Assembly: GCF_036568125.1 (NCBI RefSeq)
Contig: NZ_DATCTF010000010.1
Coordinates: forward strand, 558,001-622,000
Length of the DNA stretch: 64,000 bases
Reading direction: 5' to 3'
Source of the DNA: Magnetovibrio sp.
Lineage (GTDB): Bacteria; Pseudomonadota; Alphaproteobacteria; Rhodospirillales; Magnetovibrionaceae
This document shows, piece after piece, positions 17,681 through 27,727 of the stretch. The translations under genes were made by a program, and so were the position numbers. Position 1 is the first letter of the stretch; each line of letters starts with the position of its first letter. A model generated the notes under the pieces. It ran no database searches. It saw only the letters and a list, made by a program, of their open reading frames with translations, and was not told where the DNA came from.

Positions 17681-18106
17681 TTATAAGGTTTCGTCGTCTT
17701 CACGATGGATGTGTTCGCGAATCGGCGTGTCGCTGGCGACGATATGGCGCAGCAGCCAAACTTGCACCAGACTGACCAAACCTTTCCAATCTTCGATACC
17801 TTCACCGTTCATCACGCTTTCACTGATTTGCGCGATTTCCTTGCGCAGTTCATCATGCTCGCGTTTGTGATGGCTGAGATTGGGGTAGCAGATGTTTTGC
17901 ATGATGCGCTCTTCGTAGGCGAAGTGCTCTAGCGCGTGTTCGACCAAATCTTGGAACACGGCCTGCTTTTCGGCCAGGGGGGCCGTGTCGGAAGAAAGCA
18001 CCTCGAGCAATTTCTGCGAAAGGTAAAGCAGTTCCTGATGCTGGCGGTCGATGGAGGATACATCGGTGGAAAATTTATCCGACCATTCAAGTTCTTTGGA
18101 GGTCAT
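17681..18106 (-). CDS. Bacteriohemerythrin
   Basis: Four-helix protein that binds O2 at a non-haem di-iron site. All expected ligands are present in the 141-residue sequence: H23, H61, E65, H80, H84, H121 and D126. The protein is single-domain and cytoplasmic, like the oxygen-carrying hemerythrin of methanotrophs. Single-gene unit. An inverted repeat lies in its upstream region. Fits the low-oxygen theme of the window. Confidence 0.95.
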   Translation of the reverse strand: MTSKELEWSDKFSTDVSSIDRQHQELLYLSQKLLEVLSSDTAPLAEKQAVFQDLVEHALEHFAYEERIMQNICYPNLSHHKREHDELRKEIAQISESVMNGEGIEDWKGLVSLVQVWLLRHIVASDTPIREHIHREDDETL

Positions 18107-18238
18107 GATTTAGCTCCTGCCCAAGAGAGACCCCCCAGCCCATGAGAGATCAAAGAGCGCGAAAGTCGGGCTTAAAAGGTAATGTTGGGACCAACAAATG
18201 AGCCCGGGAGGGGAATACTTTCGTACTCCGTTCATTAT

Positions 18239-18254
18239 AACCGTCGTAACGGTT
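18239..18254. promoter_or_regulatory. Inverted repeat between hemerythrin and the CYTH-CHAD gene
   Basis: AACCGT-CGTA-ACGGTT is a perfect 6-bp inverted repeat with a 4-base spacer, in the divergent intergenic region (133 bases before the hemerythrin start, 98 before the CYTH-CHAD start). It could be an operator or a weak hairpin. Confidence 0.35.
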
Positions 18255-18351
18255 GCGAAGCAACGAACATGCTGAAAAAATAGAGAAAATATAAGGCCTG
18301 TAACATCACTGTCACATTGTCGTTGATGATGGGTGTTATGCTCAGGTTGCG

Positions 18352-19983
18352 ATGACGGACCAACGCAATTTCGAACGGGGTTCGGGCAAAAACAGAGCGG
18401 GCAAGCACATGGCACACGCAACGCGGAATGAACAGTCCAACTTGGAAGTTGAGCTCAAATTCGTGCTCAGCGCGGCGGATGTGCGCAAATTGTGCAGGAC
18501 ACCATCGTTTCAAGCCCTGCAAAGCGAGCGACCGCGTTCCCAGACGTTGCGGGCGTCCTATTATGACACAACGGACGCCAAGCTTGCCGCGCGCGGTCTG
18601 TCTTTGCGGGTGCGCAAGGAAAGTCGGCGCTATGTGCAGTGCCTGAAAGCCGACGCCGGATTGGCGTCGAGCACCGGATTAGCCCGCCATGAATGGGAAT
18701 GGCCCGTCCCGGGGCCGGATTTGGACGCAGCGTTGCTGCGTCGCGACGACGATGTCATGGCGTTGCTCAAAGGCATCAACTTGACCAAGTTGGTGCGCGT
18801 TTACGGCACCGACATCAAGCGTCAAGTCCGCATGCTGCGCACCCCTGGCGGTGCGGTGATCGAATGCGCCATCGACCAAGGCAATATTCTTGCGGACGAA
18901 GCCCAAGCCCCGCTGGTCGAGCTTGAACTGGAACTGAACTCCGGCGACGTGCGCGAGCTGTTGAACACCGCCCAGTTGATCGTGCAGGCGGTGCCCGCGC
19001 GGCTGTCGGAACGCACCAAAGCGGGTCGCGGCCTGGAACTGGCGCGCGGGGCCGGGGCGACGTGGGTCAAGGCGCGCAATCCCAAACTGAGCAAATCAGC
19101 CAGCGCCGAGGACGTCTTGCGCGCGTCGGTTCTGGAAGGCCTCAAACATCTCATCGCCAACGAGGACTGCGTGTTGACGCGTTGTCACGTCGAAGGGGTC
19201 CATCAGATGCGCGTGGCGCTGCGGCGCATGCGTTCGGTGATCACCACCTATAAAAAGCTGCTGCCCAAAGGCAGCTATGAAAGCTTGAGCCAGGGGCTGA
19301 AAGACGCCGGTTCTGCGTTGGGACCGGCGCGCGATTGGGACGTGTTTTTGGACGAGGTTCTGGCGGCGGTGGAAATCGGTTTTGAACACGATACCGCCCT
19401 TGCAGTGATGCGCACGCACGCCGAGCGACGCTTGGATCAAGCATACCGCGACGCCCACAACCTTATCGCCAGCCATGAATACGCGCGGCTGTTATGCGAT
19501 GGTTTGCTATGGGTTGGCAATTCGGCGTGGCGTGGCGATGGTCCGGCGGTGTCGGCTACTCATCTACATGCCCCGGCAACGGACGTCGCCAAAAGCATCT
19601 TGGACAAGCGCCACGCCCGGCTGCTGCGTGCGGGCAAGGGGTTGAAGAACCTGCCCATTGAACAGCGTCATATGTTGCGCATCGCCATCAAAAAAGCCCG
19701 CTATGCGGCGGAATTTTTCGCCGAACTCTACCCTGCCAAGACAACGCGGTCGTACTTACGCGGACTCAAGACCTTGCAAGAAAGCCTTGGGCATTTAAAC
19801 GATCTGGCCACTGCCGAGCGATTGATGGCCGGTCTGGTTGGCGGCGTCGGCGGCGCGGATGGTCAAGCGCTGCACCGCGCGACGGGCATGGTCGAAGGGT
19901 GGTACATGCATGCGCAAATCCTGCGCGAAGACGACCTGCTTTCGGCGTGGAAGGACTTCACCAAGGCCAAGACCTTTTGGTGA
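18352..19983 (+). CDS. CYTH and CHAD domain protein
   Basis: The 543-residue protein has an N-terminal CYTH domain (about 25-230; the triphosphate-tunnel E-V-E-L-K near residue 30 and basic strands LRVRKESRRYVQCLK) and a C-terminal CHAD domain (about 260-540) with the polyphosphate-binding VHQMRVALRRMRS helix. CYTH-CHAD proteins bind or hydrolyse inorganic polyphosphate or triphosphate. The domain pair is common in alphaproteobacteria. The start at 18352 has a weak ribosome site; an ATG at 18409 is an alternative. Confidence 0.88.
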   Translation: MTDQRNFERGSGKNRAGKHMAHATRNEQSNLEVELKFVLSAADVRKLCRTPSFQALQSERPRSQTLRASYYDTTDAKLAARGLSLRVRKESRRYVQCLKADAGLASSTGLARHEWEWPVPGPDLDAALLRRDDDVMALLKGINLTKLVRVYGTDIKRQVRMLRTPGGAVIECAIDQGNILADEAQAPLVELELELNSGDVRELLNTAQLIVQAVPARLSERTKAGRGLELARGAGATWVKARNPKLSKSASAEDVLRASVLEGLKHLIANEDCVLTRCHVEGVHQMRVALRRMRSVITTYKKLLPKGSYESLSQGLKDAGSALGPARDWDVFLDEVLAAVEIGFEHDTALAVMRTHAERRLDQAYRDAHNLIASHEYARLLCDGLLWVGNSAWRGDGPAVSATHLHAPATDVAKSILDKRHARLLRAGKGLKNLPIEQRHMLRIAIKKARYAAEFFAELYPAKTTRSYLRGLKTLQESLGHLNDLATAERLMAGLVGGVGGADGQALHRATGMVEGWYMHAQILREDDLLSAWKDFTKAKTFW

Positions 19984-19985
19984 GG

Positions 19986-20294
19986 TTAGGTGTCCACACC
20001 GTGGGTGCACATCGCGCAGTCGCGTGTGCGATGGGATTTTAGCGACGAGATGGTCGTGCGCACGCGGACGTCGTCGAAATCATTGAGGTCGACGCACAGC
20101 GAGGTTTCGCTCAAAGCCGATTCCAGACACATGCAACAGCAACGCCGACCGAGGATGCGTTCAACGGCGCAGTCTTCGCAGCGCGGCGAAATTTTGCCCC
20201 TGATCTGTCGCCACAGGTCGAGCACGCTGTCCAAACTGTTGGTTTGAATGCGCTCGAACAAGGCCATTAACTGTGTGCGATCGATGATCACCAT
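19986..20294 (-). CDS. Cys-rich hypothetical protein next to a LuxR-type regulator
   Basis: The 102-residue frame has nine or so cysteines, including a CxxC pair, a CCCMC run and a closing CAMC, which suggests metal binding. A helix-like stretch at its N-terminus (DRTQLMALF) resembles the end of the HTH domain of the upstream gene (NRTHLIALF). It follows that gene by 24 bases on the same strand. The ATG at 20294 is used; the ribosome site is weak. It may be a real partner, or the degraded remains of a duplicated regulator. Confidence 0.45.
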   Translation of the reverse strand: MVIIDRTQLMALFERIQTNSLDSVLDLWRQIRGKISPRCEDCAVERILGRRCCCMCLESALSETSLCVDLNDFDDVRVRTTISSLKSHRTRDCAMCTHGVDT

Positions 20295-20318
20295 GGTGCG
20301 TTTCAAACCGTCCGTATT

Positions 20319-20660
20319 CTATGACTTTTTTCGGCAAATGCCTGTGCAGATGATTTCGATCATTTCTGGGCCGAGGACGACATCGCCGTATTGCAGCGGG
20401 CATGTACCGCATTTTCTGTGTCGTGTGGATTCCTCGATGGCGCCGATCAGATACGATTTGACGAACAAGGCGATGAGATGCGTTCGGTTCATCGCATCCA
20501 GCTTTTCCATCGAGTTGTTCACATGAAAGTTCACCGTCCGCGTGGATATGCCCAGGATTTGAGAGACTTCCGATGACGTTTTGCCGTTGGCGACCCAGGA
20601 CAGACACTCAGCCTCTCGATCCGACAACGCACGGAGATAACGCATCGCTTTCTGCGCCAT
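20319..20660 (-). CDS. Stand-alone LuxR-type (GerE) DNA-binding protein with Cys tail
   Basis: The 113-residue protein is little more than a LuxR helix-turn-helix domain: LSDREAECLSWVANGKTSSEVSQILGISTRTVNFHV at about residues 12-50. There is no receiver or autoinducer domain. The C-terminal ~35 residues hold four cysteines (CGTC and CTGIC), so a redox or metal input is possible. AAAGGGGG precedes the start. Regulated genes are not known; the adjacent Cys-rich gene is likely cotranscribed. Confidence 0.8.
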   Translation of the reverse strand: MAQKAMRYLRALSDREAECLSWVANGKTSSEVSQILGISTRTVNFHVNNSMEKLDAMNRTHLIALFVKSYLIGAIEESTRHRKCGTCPLQYGDVVLGPEMIEIICTGICRKKS

Positions 20661-20855
20661 GCCAAGTCGCCCCCTTTGCTATGAAAGGTTGATTAGATAG
20701 CGGTGATTGCTGTCTTAAGGCTACTGTCACATCTTACAGGTTTTTGACGGTCGGTGCTGGTCTGGGCGCGCAAAATGATTGAGCGATGCGAGTTTCACGT
20801 GTCGCAGCTGCGCTGAAAAGGGCGGTTTAGAGCACGCTAAGCGAAAAAGTGCGGG

Positions 20856-23705
20856 TTAGCTTTTTTTCGTTGAGGCGCGTTGTTTGAGGTGGGGGGCGAG
20901 ATATTTCCCGGTATAGCTCTGTTTCACCTTGGCGACGGCCTCTGGCGTGCCTTCGGCGATGATTTCACCGCCTTTCGACCCGCCCTCGGGACCGATGTCG
21001 ATGATCCAATCGGCGGTCTTGATGACTTCCAGATTGTGCTCGATGACGATCATGGTGTTGCCCTGATCCACCAGGGTGTGCAGCACTTCCAACAGCTTGT
21101 TGATGTCTTCGAAATGCAGCCCGGTGGTGGGTTCATCGAGGATGTAGAGGGTCTTGCCGGTGGCGCGCTTGGACAGTTCCTTGGCCAGTTTGACGCGCTG
21201 CGCCTCGCCACCTGAAAGCGTGGTCGCTTGCTGGCCGAGGTGGATGTAGCTTAACCCCACTTGATTGAGCGTGGCGAGCTTGTCGCGGATCGAAGGCACG
21301 GCCTTGAAGAACTCGACGCCTTCCTCGACGGTCATATCCAACACGTCGGCAATGGATTTGCCGCGAAATTGAATGTCCAGGGTTTCGCGGTTGTAGCGCT
21401 TGCCCTTGCACACATCGCATTCGACGTAGACGTCGGGCAGGAAATGCATTTCGATCTTGATCACGCCGTCGCCTTGGCAGGCTTCGCAGCGGCCACCCTT
21501 GACGTTGAAGCTGAAACGCCCTGGTTTGTAGCCGCGCCGCTGCGATTCCGGCAAGCCCGCGAACCATTCGCGGATCGGGGTGAACGCCCCGGTATAGGTG
21601 GCGGGATTGGAACGCGGCGTGCGGCCGATGGGCGACTGGTCGATATCGACGATCTTGTCGATGAATTCGATTCCTTCGATGCGTTCGTGCGCGCCCGCGT
21701 GCATGCGTGCACCGTGCAGGCGGCGCGCCAAGGCCTTGTAGAGCGTTTCGATCACCAGCGAGGACTTGCCGCCGCCCGATACCCCGGTGACGCAGGTGAA
21801 CGTGCCCAGCGGGAAGTCCACAGTGACGTTTTGCAGGTTGTTGGCGGTCGCGCCGATGACCGAGATGTGCTGATCCTTGCGTCCCGGGCGGCGCTTGCTT
21901 GGCACGGCGATGGAGCGTTTGCCGGTAAGGTATTGACCGGTTAGGCTTTTGGGCTCGTTCATCACCTCTTCGGGGGTGCCGCTGGCGATGACTTCGCCGC
22001 CGTGCACGCCAGCGCCGGGGCCGAGGTCGAGCAGATAGTCCGCTATGCGGATGGCGTCTTCGTCGTGTTCGACGACGATCACGGTGTTGCCCAGATCGCG
22101 CAGGCGCTTGAGGGTCTCGAGCAGCCGGTCGTTGTCACGCTGGTGCAAGCCGATGGATGGCTCGTCCAGAACATAGAGCACGCCGGTCAATCCCGAACCG
22201 ATCTGCGAGGCCAAGCGGATACGCTGGCTTTCGCCGCCCGACAGCGTGCCCGAAGCCCTCGCCAGGGTCAGGTATTCCAGCCCGACGTTGACCAAAAAGC
22301 CCAGCCGTTCGTTGATTTCACGCAAAATGCGCCGGGCGATTTCGCTTTGTTGCTTGGTGAGGGTCTTTTCGACGCCCAAAAACCATTGCGCGGCTTCCAG
22401 GATCGACATGTCGGTGACTTCCGACACGTTGAGGCCGGCGATTTTGACCGCCAAAGCTTCGGGTTTGAGGCGATGCCCACCGCACGACTCGCACTTGGTC
22501 ACGGTCTGGTATTTGCTCAGCTCGTCGCGCACCCAGTTGCTGTCGGTTTCCAGCCAGCGCCGTTCCATGTTGGGGATCACGCCTTCGAACGGTTTGGTGA
22601 CCTGATAGCTTTTGCGGCCATCATCGTAGCGCATCAGCACGTCTTCGCCCTCGGTGCCATACAGCAGTTTGTTCTGCACGCTCTCGTCCAGTTCCGCGAA
22701 CGGCGTTTTCAAATCGAAGCCGAAGTGGGTGGCGAGGCTTTCCAGGGTTTGGTTGTAATAGGGCGATGAAGACCCCGACCACGGCTGGATCGCGCCTTGC
22801 GCCAAGGTGAGGCGGTCGTCGGCGATCACCAGTTCGGGGTCGAAATACATTTCCGTGCCCAAACCGTCGCATGACGGGCAGGCGCCGAACGGGTTGTTGA
22901 ACGAAAACAGCCGAGGTTCGATCTCGTCGATGGTGAACCCGGAAACCGGGCAAGCGAATTTGGCGGAAAAGGTGGTGCGCTCGCCGGTGTCGGCGTTTTC
23001 GGTGAAGGCCAAGCCGTCGGCCAGCCCCAGCGCGGTTTCGAAGCTGTCGGCCAAGCGGGTGGCGATGCCGTCTTTCACGGCCAAGCGATCGACCACCACT
23101 TCGATGTCGTGCTTGATCTTCTTGTTGAGCGCGGGGACGGCGTCGATGTCGTGGATTTCGCCGTCGACCTTGACGCGCTGATAGCCCTTTTTGGCAAGTT
23201 CCTGGAGCTCTTTTTTGTATTCACCTTTACGTCCGCGCACGATCGGCGCCAGCAGATAAAGCCGCGTGCCGGGCTCCATGGCCATCACCCGGTCGACCAT
23301 CTGGCTGACCGTCTGGCTTTCGATGGGCAGGCCGGTGGCGGGGGAATGCGGCACGCCGACGCGCGCCCACAACAGGCGCATGTAATCGTAGATTTCCGTC
23401 ACCGTGCCGACCGTGGACCGCGGATTACGGCTGGTGGTTTTCTGTTCGATGGAAATGGCCGGCGACAGGCCTTCGATCGAATCCACGTCCGGCTTGGACA
23501 TCAGTTCCAAAAACTGCCGTGCATAGGCCGACAGGCTTTCGACATAACGGCGCTGGCCTTCGGCGTAGATGGTGTCGAACGCCAAAGATGACTTGCCGGA
23601 ACCGGACAGGCCGGTGATCACGACCAGCTTGTCGCGGGGGAGCTTGACCTCGATATCTTTCAAATTGTGTTCGCGGGCGCCGCTGACGTGGATGAATTCG
23701 TGCAT
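20856..23705 (-). CDS. uvrA: Excinuclease ABC subunit A
   Basis: DNA damage recognition ATPase of nucleotide excision repair. The 949-residue protein contains two ABC modules, with Walker A loops [13 protein letters not shown] (near residue 32) and [10 protein letters not shown] (near residue 645), signature motifs LSGGE in both, and zinc-finger cysteines ([16 protein letters not shown] with CDVCKGKRY). Length is normal. I saw no clear alphaproteobacterial LexA box (GTTC-N7-GTTC) in the upstream region. Confidence 0.98.
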   Translation of the reverse strand: MHEFIHVSGAREHNLKDIEVKLPRDKLVVITGLSGSGKSSLAFDTIYAEGQRRYVESLSAYARQFLELMSKPDVDSIEGLSPAISIEQKTTSRNPRSTVGTVTEIYDYMRLLWARVGVPHSPATGLPIESQTVSQMVDRVMAMEPGTRLYLLAPIVRGRKGEYKKELQELAKKGYQRVKVDGEIHDIDAVPALNKKIKHDIEVVVDRLAVKDGIATRLADSFETALGLADGLAFTENADTGERTTFSAKFACPVSGFTIDEIEPRLFSFNNPFGACPSCDGLGTEMYFDPELVIADDRLTLAQGAIQPWSGSSSPYYNQTLESLATHFGFDLKTPFAELDESVQNKLLYGTEGEDVLMRYDDGRKSYQVTKPFEGVIPNMERRWLETDSNWVRDELSKYQTVTKCESCGGHRLKPEALAVKIAGLNVSEVTDMSILEAAQWFLGVEKTLTKQQSEIARRILREINERLGFLVNVGLEYLTLARASGTLSGGESQRIRLASQIGSGLTGVLYVLDEPSIGLHQRDNDRLLETLKRLRDLGNTVIVVEHDEDAIRIADYLLDLGPGAGVHGGEVIASGTPEEVMNEPKSLTGQYLTGKRSIAVPSKRRPGRKDQHISVIGATANNLQNVTVDFPLGTFTCVTGVSGGGKSSLVIETLYKALARRLHGARMHAGAHERIEGIEFIDKIVDIDQSPIGRTPRSNPATYTGAFTPIREWFAGLPESQRRGYKPGRFSFNVKGGRCEACQGDGVIKIEMHFLPDVYVECDVCKGKRYNRETLDIQFRGKSIADVLDMTVEEGVEFFKAVPSIRDKLATLNQVGLSYIHLGQQATTLSGGEAQRVKLAKELSKRATGKTLYILDEPTTGLHFEDINKLLEVLHTLVDQGNTMIVIEHNLEVIKTADWIIDIGPEGGSKGGEIIAEGTPEAVAKVKQSYTGKYLAPHLKQRASTKKS

Positions 23706-23990
23706 TTTCGAGCAACTTGCCGGTTTCGGGGGGGAGGCTCAGCAAAAGCCTGGATTGCAAGATGTAGCCTTATGTCCGGTGTGCGTAAAGGGGCTGCTCA
23801 GATAAGCTTGGTCAGTTGACTGAAATCTTACAGAAATCACTGGATTTAGAGATGTTAAATGGGGAGAATACCCCTATATGGGAGCGCTTAGGCATTGCTT
23901 AATAAGCGATGGGGGACAATACGCCAATTAGGTCGTATGCTGGCCCCGATGTCGGCAATCCCCTGAACGACCCTTTGGGTGTGAGAGTGT
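23706..23990. other. Intergenic region between uvrA and the phosphorelay
   Basis: This 285-base divergent region holds the two promoters. It is AT-richer from about 23815 to 23940 and contains a short GGGG-AGAATA-CCCC inverted repeat near 23860-23875. I see no further gene. Confidence 0.5.
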
Positions 23991-24560
23991 ATGTCTGATT
24001 ATAATCTGTCACGACTGAACTTCTTGATTGTCGATGACAACAAGCACATGCGGGCTTTGGTTAAGAGCATCTTGCACGCGCTTGGGGTGAAAAACGTTCT
24101 GGAAGCATCTGACGGTGCGGACGCGTTCAAGGAATTGCGCCACTTTCCCGCCGATGTGATCATTTGCGACTGGAACATGTCGCCCTTGGACGGTTTGGAT
24201 TTCGTGCGCATGGTGCGCACCGGCTCTGACAGTCCCAACCCGTTCGTGCCGATCATCATGTTGACCGGGCACACCGAAATGAACCGGGTGATGGAAGCCC
24301 GCGACAGCGGCGTTCACGAGTTTCTGGCCAAACCCATTTCCGCCAAGAAACTTTACTCGCGCATTCGTTCCATCATTGAGAATCCTCGCCCGTTCGTGCG
24401 AGCAGGGCTGTATTTCGGTCCCGACCGGCGGCGCAAAAGCAATCCCAATTACAATGGGCCTGAACGGCGCAAATCCGAAAAAGAGGCCGAGAGCGGCAGT
24501 GGCGGCGGCGATACGCCCGAATTGTCCCAAGATGAAATCAATGCCCTGTTGAACGGTTGA
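23991..24560 (+). CDS. CheY-like receiver with a FliM-like C-terminal peptide
   Basis: The 189-residue protein has a complete receiver domain (residues 8-130): acidic pair D15/D16, phospho-acceptor D60 (VIICDWNM), the Thr in MLTGHT and the Lys in FLAKPI. Then comes a basic linker with two GP(D/E)RR motifs and a Gly/Ser-rich spacer. It ends in LSQDEINALLNG, which matches the CheY-binding N-terminal peptide of FliM (LSQ-x-EIDALL). Next on the same strand are an Hpt protein and a histidine kinase. It has no output DNA-binding domain, so its action is by protein contact. Confidence 0.88.
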   Translation: MSDYNLSRLNFLIVDDNKHMRALVKSILHALGVKNVLEASDGADAFKELRHFPADVIICDWNMSPLDGLDFVRMVRTGSDSPNPFVPIIMLTGHTEMNRVMEARDSGVHEFLAKPISAKKLYSRIRSIIENPRPFVRAGLYFGPDRRRKSNPNYNGPERRKSEKEAESGSGGGDTPELSQDEINALLNG

Positions 24561-24593
24561 CGGGGCGCATGTGTGCATAGGAAAAATTGACGG

Positions 24594-25085
24594 ATGTCTG
24601 ACGATACCCCTCAAAAGGCTCAAGTGATCAACCCGCCGCAAACCTTGCAGGGTAAGGTCGAAAAAGGCGGCCCCGGTGCGGTTGACCTGGAAGCTTTGGC
24701 GAAAGCGGAAGAAGTGATCGCCAATCTTGCAGACGATTATTTAGATTGGGTCAAAGAGGATCTGGTGCGTCTGGAAGCAGCCTACGAAAAACTGAAAACT
24801 CAGGGTGGTGACGACGCCGCGAACTTGGAAAGTGTTTTCCAGATCGCGCACGATATGAAGGGCCAAGGCGGCAGCTTCGGTTACGACCTAATGACCGCGA
24901 TCGGCGACCAGTTGTGCCGGTTGGTGGAGAAAATGGACACTGTCGGCCCTCGCCAACTGAATATGATCCGCGTTCATATCGACGCCATGCGCGTGATCAT
25001 CACCAAGGGCCTCAAGGGGGATGGCGGCAACGAAGGACGCCAGCTTTTGATGGGCTTGACGTTGGTTGGCGATAAGGCCAAATAA
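24594..25085 (+). CDS. Hpt-domain phosphotransfer protein
   Basis: The 163-residue protein carries an Hpt-like helical domain with the phospho-acceptor H86 in IAHDMKGQGGSFG, close to the consensus H-x-L/M-K-G-x-x-x-x-x-G. The first ~35 residues are a disordered leader rich in Pro, Gln and Gly. It lies 33 bases after the receiver gene and 87 before the kinase, so it probably passes phosphate between them. Confidence 0.85.
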   Translation: MSDDTPQKAQVINPPQTLQGKVEKGGPGAVDLEALAKAEEVIANLADDYLDWVKEDLVRLEAAYEKLKTQGGDDAANLESVFQIAHDMKGQGGSFGYDLMTAIGDQLCRLVEKMDTVGPRQLNMIRVHIDAMRVIITKGLKGDGGNEGRQLLMGLTLVGDKAK

Positions 25086-25172
25086 CACCATCCAGAAATC
25101 AAAGTGTTTACAAAACAGATACTTGCGGATCTCATCTGATGCAATAACTGAGACAGCAGGAGCAAGATAGCA

Positions 25173-26690
25173 GTGCCCCCCCCACGCGCTCATCTGCCAG
25201 AACCGAGGTACCTCCACCTGACGCTACGCTACGTCGGGGTGCTGGTGGTGATTGCGCTGTTGGCGGCGCTGATCTTCGCCATCTCCTATTCGGTTACTCT
25301 TGAACAACAAAAAGACGGCGAGGTGATCCGTGTCAGCGGTCAACAACGGACCTTGGCGCTGGAAATCGAAATGCTTGGCGGACAATTGCTGTACGCCGCT
25401 GACGAACAGGCCCGTTTGGACTTACAAGACCGTTTGACGGAAGCGCTGGAGAACCTGGAGCGCACTCACCTTATCTTGGCCTATGGCGACCTGGGTGATG
25501 GCAAAACACTGCCGATGTCGGAGAAGGTTCAAGAACTGTTCTTCGACGCCCAATCGAACCTGGATGGAAAAATCCGCGCCTACATAGAGAATGGTTTCGC
25601 CATCAGCTTTGCCGATGAGAACGACACCCGCGCGATCCGCAAAGCTCGTCTGGGGTTGCAGGCGTTGATCCAAATGCGTCCGGAAATCGATGCCGGGCTC
25701 GATCAAGTGGTCGCGGCTTACCAATTGGAAACCGACACCAAGATATCCAAGCTCAAAGCCATCCAACAAGCTGGCCTGTTTGCCACGCTGGCGGTCTTAT
25801 TGACTGCCGGGCTGGCGATCTTTCGTCCCATGGTGCGCAAAATCAGGGACTATTTCGTTGAATTGGGCGACCTCAACGATGAAATGGCGATCCGCAACGT
25901 CGAGTTGGAAATGGCCAAAGACAAGTTCGAAAAACAAGCCGTGGAACTGGTCGCCATGTCTGAGGACCTGAACTGGGCGCGGATCGATGCGGAGAACGCC
26001 CGCGCCGCGATGGGTGGGTTCATGTCGTCCATGAGCCACGAACTGCGCACGCCGCTCAACGCCATTTTGGGTTTTTCTCAACTGATGGAGTTCGATAAGC
26101 ACTCCCCCCTGACGCCCTCCCAGGAAGAGGGTATTGCGATCATCAAGCAAAGCGGTCAGCACTTGCTGGATCTGATCAACGAATTGCTCGACCTCAGCAA
26201 AATCGAAGCGGGTACATTTCAGGTCGACCTAGAAGCGTTCGATCCCCAACCGCTGATCGAGGAGTGCTTGCATTTGACCGCGATGCAGGCCGAATCCGCC
26301 GATATAAAGCTGATCAACCTGACCCAAGGCAATGCCATATCGCCGGTTTTCGCCGATATGGGACGGGTGCGCCAAGTGCTTCTGAATTTCATCACCAATG
26401 CCATCAAGTACAATTCTGATCATGGCACCGTGCAGTTGGAATGCCACGATGATGACGGTTTCGTTCGCATTAGCGTCACAGATACCGGTCAGGGCTTGTC
26501 GAGCGAGCAGTTGCAGAAACTGTTCCGTCCCTATGTTCGGCTGGGCGCCGAACAAACGAAAATCGAAGGTACGGGGCTGGGCCTGACCATCGCCAAGAAA
26601 CTGGTGGATGTGATGGGCGGCGAAATCGGCGTCAACAGCGAAACCGGTCACGGCAGTACGTTTTGGTTCAGGTTGCCAATGGCGGCCTAG
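25173..26690 (+). CDS. Sensor histidine kinase with PilJ-type N-terminal sensor domain
   Basis: The 505-residue protein has an N-terminal membrane helix (about 20-45), an extracytoplasmic helical domain that matches the PilJ-N/type IV pili methyl-accepting type (ISYSVTLEQQKDGEVIRVSGQQRTLA near 40-70), a second membrane helix (about 195-215), a coiled-coil and then HisKA and HATPase_c. The phosphorylated His is H289 in [18 protein letters not shown]; the ATP-binding G boxes DTGQGLS and GTGLGLTIAKKL are intact. GTG start. It is the third gene of the receiver-Hpt-kinase phosphorelay. It overlaps the convergent PadR-like gene by 4 bases. Confidence 0.92.
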   Translation: MPPPRAHLPEPRYLHLTLRYVGVLVVIALLAALIFAISYSVTLEQQKDGEVIRVSGQQRTLALEIEMLGGQLLYAADEQARLDLQDRLTEALENLERTHLILAYGDLGDGKTLPMSEKVQELFFDAQSNLDGKIRAYIENGFAISFADENDTRAIRKARLGLQALIQMRPEIDAGLDQVVAAYQLETDTKISKLKAIQQAGLFATLAVLLTAGLAIFRPMVRKIRDYFVELGDLNDEMAIRNVELEMAKDKFEKQAVELVAMSEDLNWARIDAENARAAMGGFMSSMSHELRTPLNAILGFSQLMEFDKHSPLTPSQEEGIAIIKQSGQHLLDLINELLDLSKIEAGTFQVDLEAFDPQPLIEECLHLTAMQAESADIKLINLTQGNAISPVFADMGRVRQVLLNFITNAIKYNSDHGTVQLECHDDDGFVRISVTDTGQGLSSEQLQKLFRPYVRLGAEQTKIEGTGLGLTIAKKLVDVMGGEIGVNSETGHGSTFWFRLPMAA

Positions 26691-27241
26691 TCGCTTGAGA
26701 GACGTGCACGGAACGCCTCCAACCAGTCCAAATGCGCCTCAAGCTGATCTATGTCGTGGTCCAACCACGCAACGAGATGGCCGGGATCCTTGCCATGGTG
26801 ATTGCGCAGGTCATCCAGACGCGCCAGTTCCGTGTCGCAATTTTCAATCAGCAAATCGATTTGCTCGTATTGGGCGTCGGCATCCAGTAGATGCAGGAAG
26901 CGGAGCTTTAAGGTGGTGATGAGCTTGTTGACCTCGCCGCCCGCGGAACGGATGCGCGACGTCATCAGAGTCTTGAGTTCGGCGTGGCCTTTGGTGGTCA
27001 GGCGCAACTGCGCGTCGTCTTCCATGCCGATGCCGTCGATCGGTTCGACCAAACCTTCGAATTTCAACAATTCGATCGAGGTTCCCATGATATCCAGCGA
27101 CGGTCCGGTGATGCGGCTGGTGAAATGGCGGATGGCGCCAGCCAGTTCACTATAGCGCAAGGGGTGATCGGCGAGCGCGAGCGTACCGAGCGCGCACAGG
27201 CGGATGGCTTCCTTGGGCGTCAGGGTGTTGTCGGCAAACAT
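26687..27241 (-). CDS. PadR-like winged-helix protein
   Basis: The 184-residue protein has an N-terminal winged-helix-like domain (about 15-95; ALADHPLRYSELAGAIR, then LKFEGLVEPIDG and LRLTTKGHAELK as the wing) and a C-terminal helical domain that resembles the PadR dimerisation domain. The recognition helix is weak, so the call stays general. It overlaps the end of the convergent histidine kinase by 4 bases. Ligand and targets are unknown. Confidence 0.65.
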   Translation of the reverse strand: MFADNTLTPKEAIRLCALGTLALADHPLRYSELAGAIRHFTSRITGPSLDIMGTSIELLKFEGLVEPIDGIGMEDDAQLRLTTKGHAELKTLMTSRIRSAGGEVNKLITTLKLRFLHLLDADAQYEQIDLLIENCDTELARLDDLRNHHGKDPGHLVAWLDHDIDQLEAHLDWLEAFRARLSSD

Positions 27242-27392
27242 GGAAGGCGCACGTCTCCTTGAGAATCGCGGCCATTATAGCGAAGTGCCGGATGGCGGTC
27301 ACGATTGAGCTGCACCTCAATATGGGGCGAAAATCCGGCCCGTGCAATTCAACCGTAATGACCGGATGTGTTAGATCAAGAGAAGAGGGCGG

Positions 27393-27641
27393 TTATTTCT
27401 TTTTCAAATCGCGCAAGGTCTTGATGGCTTTTTTGCGGTGCGCGCGGACCACGTCGATTTTCTGCGCCAGCTTGCTTTTGGTTTCGCCGGATGCGTCTTC
27501 ACACTTTTCTTCCAGGTGCTTTTGTTTGGTTTTCAGTTTTTTGAGGATTTTCTTCAGGGCATCGCGACGCTTGCGGCCTTTGGATTCTTCGACCGTTTCA
27601 AGCACGTGCATGAGCTTTTTTAGAAGTTCGCTTGTGGTCAT
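27393..27641 (-). CDS. Small basic coiled-coil protein
   Basis: The 82-residue protein is almost entirely helical and charged, with about a third Lys/Arg and regular heptad-like leucines (ELLKKLMHVLETVEE, then LKKILKKLKTKQKHLEEK). It has one Cys. It may bind nucleic acid or polyphosphate, or be a structural peptide; no family is recognised. It lies 86 bases downstream of the Na/Pi transporter gene on the same strand. Confidence 0.6.
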   Translation of the reverse strand: MTTSELLKKLMHVLETVEESKGRKRRDALKKILKKLKTKQKHLEEKCEDASGETKSKLAQKIDVVRAHRKKAIKTLRDLKKK

Positions 27642-27727
27642 GCGCTCATCTCCATCCCTGTTACTCTACCCATTTTATCCTGATTGTGCACATTTTGATC
27701 CCTTGAAACGCAGACGTTACAAAAACT

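Noticed and set aside
20724-20739. CTGTCACATCTTACAG before the LuxR-type gene
   Set aside because: Imperfect inverted repeat; too weak to report as an operator.
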